Below the pieces are notes generated by a model, which worked only from the letters and a program-made list of their open reading frames with translations, did not search any database and was not told where the DNA came from. A program made the translations under genes and the position numbers. A stretch of DNA of 64,000 nt, taken from the NCBI RefSeq assembly GCF_017888565.1, contig NZ_JAGHFX010000097.1, positions 1 to 64,000 on the forward strand, given 5' to 3'. This stretch comes from Clostridium sp. (GTDB lineage Bacteria > Bacillota > Clostridia > Clostridiales > Clostridiaceae). Shown one piece after another: positions 62,203 through 64,000 of the stretch. The stretch's first letter is position 1, and every line of letters starts with the position of its first letter.

Positions 62203-63081
62203 TTAAATCAAATTATATTCTTTTAAAGAATGTTTTAGTATTTCAAGATTTTTATCATCCATATCGCATAATGGTAACCTAAATATACCGACACCTTTTC
62301 CCATTAAATTTAATGCCGTTTTTACAGGTATTGGATTAGTTTCTATAAATAATTTGTTAGCTATATCTAAAGTATCTAATTGTATTTGTAGAGCTTTTTT
62401 AGTGTCACCAGATAAAAATGCTTGAGCCATATCATGAACCTCTTTAGGCATTATATTAGCTAATACAGAAATAACTCCAAAACCTCCAAGGGCCATAATA
62501 GGAACTGCTTGATCATCATTTCCAGAGTAAATATCTATAGTATCTTTGCATAAGGCCTTCATTTGTGCAACTTGACTTATATTTCCACTAGCTTCTTTTA
62601 TTGCAACTATATTTTTAAGCTTAGATAATTCAAAAAGCTGAATAGGTGTTATATTTACTCCAGTTCTACTAGGAACATTATATAATATTATAGGTGTATC
62701 TACTGAGTTATTTATTGCCTCAAAATGCTTAAAAAGTCCCTTATTGTTTGTTTTATTATAATAAGGTGTTATAACTAAAAGTGCATCTACTCCTACACTT
62801 TGAGCATATTCACTCATTTCAACAGAGGCTTTAGTATTATTAGTACCTGTTCCAGCAATTATAGGGATTCTTTTGTTTACTACATCAACAGTAAATTTTA
62901 TAGCCTTTTTTCGCTCTTCATTAGTCATTGTACTAGCTTCACCGGTTGTACCACAAATTACAATAGCATCTGTTCCTTCGTTTATATGCCATTCTATTAA
63001 TTCTTTAAGTTTTACATAATCTACACCAGAATCATTAAAAGGTGTAACTATTGCAACAGCAGAGCCTTTAAAAATTGACAT
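62203..63081 (-). CDS. dapA: 4-hydroxy-tetrahydrodipicolinate synthase
   Basis: Class I aldolase-type enzyme condensing pyruvate and aspartate semialdehyde, the first committed step to diaminopimelate. 292 residues. The substrate-carboxylate loop is CGTTGEAST, the tyrosine lies in LYNVPSRTG, and the Schiff-base lysine in VAIKEASGN near residue 161. AAGGAG ribosome binding site. The start codon shares one base with the asd stop (TAATG). Confidence 0.97.
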   Translation of the reverse strand: MSIFKGSAVAIVTPFNDSGVDYVKLKELIEWHINEGTDAIVICGTTGEASTMTNEERKKAIKFTVDVVNKRIPIIAGTGTNNTKASVEMSEYAQSVGVDALLVITPYYNKTNNKGLFKHFEAINNSVDTPIILYNVPSRTGVNITPIQLFELSKLKNIVAIKEASGNISQVAQMKALCKDTIDIYSGNDDQAVPIMALGGFGVISVLANIMPKEVHDMAQAFLSGDTKKALQIQLDTLDIANKLFIETNPIPVKTALNLMGKGVGIFRLPLCDMDDKNLEILKHSLKEYNLI

Positions 63082-64000
63082 TACATATCACTCCTTATTA
63101 ATAGTTCAGCTATTTGAACTGCATTTAAAGCAGCTCCTTTTCTGATATTGTCAGCAACTACCCATAGATTTAATCCATTATCTATACTAAAATCTCTTCT
63201 TATACGACCAACAAAAACATCATCTTTTCCAGATGCCATTAAGGCAGTAGGATATTGGAGCTTGTATATATTATCATAAACAGTAAGGCCTTTAGCATTG
63301 ATAAATAATTTAATTACATCGTTTAATTCATAAGGTTTTTCAAGTTCAACATTTATACTTTCACTATGGCTATTAAGAACGGGTACTCTAACTGCAGTTG
63401 CTGTAATTTTTAAATTATTATTATGAAGTATTTTTTTTGTTTCCTCAATCATTTTTATTTCTTCCTTCGTATATCCATTATCTAGGAAAACATCTATATG
63501 AGGTAAGCAATTTCCTGCTATTGGATAAGGAAATTTTTTAGGTGCAAGCCCTTTAATTCCTTCTTCTAAATCAGCTATACCTTGCATACCAGCACCTGAA
63601 ACTGCTTGGTATGTAGAATATACAATTCTTTTAATACCATAATTATCTAATAGAATTTTTAGAGGTAGCATGGCTTGTATGGTAGAGCAATTAGGATTTG
63701 CTATAATACCATTGTGCCACTTTATATCTTCAGGATTAACTTCAGGAACTACTAAAGGAACATTTTTGTCCATTCTAAATGCACTTGAATTATCAATTAC
63801 AACAGCACCATAAGATACAAAAATTGGTGAGAATTTTAAGCTTATATCTCCACCGGCTGAAAATAGAGCAAAATCTATTTTCTTATTTCTAATATTTTCC
63901 TCCGAGGTTTCTTCTACAATTATCTCATTTTCTTTAAATTTTAATTTAGAGCCTGCTGATCTTTTTGAAGCAAAAAGATATAGATTTTTTATTGGAAAAT
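63081..64000 (-). CDS. asd: Aspartate-semialdehyde dehydrogenase, 5'-truncated by window edge
   Basis: Makes aspartate semialdehyde for the lysine, threonine and methionine branches. The frame stays open to the window edge (last full codon at 63998), so about 305 residues are seen and the N-terminal NADP loop is mostly missing. The methionine at 63773 is internal: the coding sequence before it reads [12 protein letters not shown] and VIDNSSAFR, both conserved in Asd. The catalytic cysteine is in NPNCSTIQ, and QAVSGAG and GRIRRD are present. First gene of the dap operon. Confidence 0.96.
   Translation of the reverse strand, partial: FPIKNLYLFASKRSAGSKLKFKENEIIVEETSEENIRNKKIDFALFSAGGDISLKFSPIFVSYGAVVIDNSSAFRMDKNVPLVVPEVNPEDIKWHNGIIANPNCSTIQAMLPLKILLDNYGIKRIVYSTYQAVSGAGMQGIADLEEGIKGLAPKKFPYPIAGNCLPHIDVFLDNGYTKEEIKMIEETKKILHNNNLKITATAVRVPVLNSHSESINVELEKPYELNDVIKLFINAKGLTVYDNIYKLQYPTALMASGKDDVFVGRIRRDFSIDNGLNLWVVADNIRKGAALNAVQIAELLIRSDM

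Noticed and set aside
1..64000. tRNA, rRNA, CRISPR, insertion sequence or prophage
   Set aside because: Read through both strands without finding tRNA T-loop cores, regularly spaced repeats, transposases or phage structural genes.

Overview
The window is a gene-dense, strongly AT-rich chromosomal segment typical of Clostridium sensu stricto (cluster I, C. perfringens-like). The evidence is very low GC, strong GGAGG-type ribosome binding sites, U-rich intrinsic terminators, a T-box before valS, a PdaB-like sporulation deacetylase, DUF4003/DUF4364/TSCPD proteins usual in clostridia, and a nitrate-reductase gene set of the clostridial type. I see no rRNA, tRNA, CRISPR array, insertion sequence or prophage. 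Both edges cut genes: a metallophosphoesterase on the left and asd on the right.

Layout. 0-8 kb: phosphoesterase, M19 dipeptidase, SDR reductase, a VanZ-like membrane protein, topoisomerase III, a zinc-ribbon microprotein and an OmpR-type two-component pair. 8-13 kb: M16 peptidase, RecX, a membrane transglutaminase-like protein, a TPR protein, and a PsuK-like kinase. 13-24 kb: T-box plus valS, two RimK-like ATP-grasp ligases followed by folC, an endolysin-like amidase with a duplicated C-terminal repeat, deoD and RNase Z. 24-28 kb: DUF4003 and a NitT/TauT-type ABC transporter.

28-44 kb is the core: a complete three-gene nitrate-reductase set (molybdoprotein, four-cluster ferredoxin, FAD reductase), then a molybdenum-cofactor block (mobB, moeA, mobA, mogA, a MoeA-like Cys-tailed protein, moaC, moaA, MOSC), then a second paralogous nitrate-reductase set followed by two TehA/SLAC1-type (TDT) channel genes. 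CRP/FNR-type palindromes (TGTGA-N6-TCACA) sit at about -41 before the first nitrate-reductase operon and before the second TDT gene, which argues for one nitrate/anaerobic regulon. A folded, aptamer-like leader lies between mobB and moeA and may be a Moco riboswitch.

44-55 kb: cysK with an Rrf2 regulator, heme oxygenase with tandem operators, cell-wall enzymes, a two-OB SSB-like protein, dapH, a cobalamin adenosyltransferase and a PLP aminotransferase preceded by an unidentified structured RNA of about 190 nt. 55-61 kb: a five-gene oligopeptide transporter operon with a CcpA-type cre site and a clear promoter. 61-64 kb, reverse strand: asd-dapA-dapB. With dapH and possibly the aminotransferase, these make an acetylase-type diaminopimelate/lysine route.

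The most interesting items are the structured RNA at 53.6-53.8 kb, the shared class-II activator sites of the nitrate genes with the nearby TDT channels, the mobB-moeA leader, a 40-nt dispersed intergenic repeat, and two perfect operator-like palindromes (before cobO and before the heme oxygenase).
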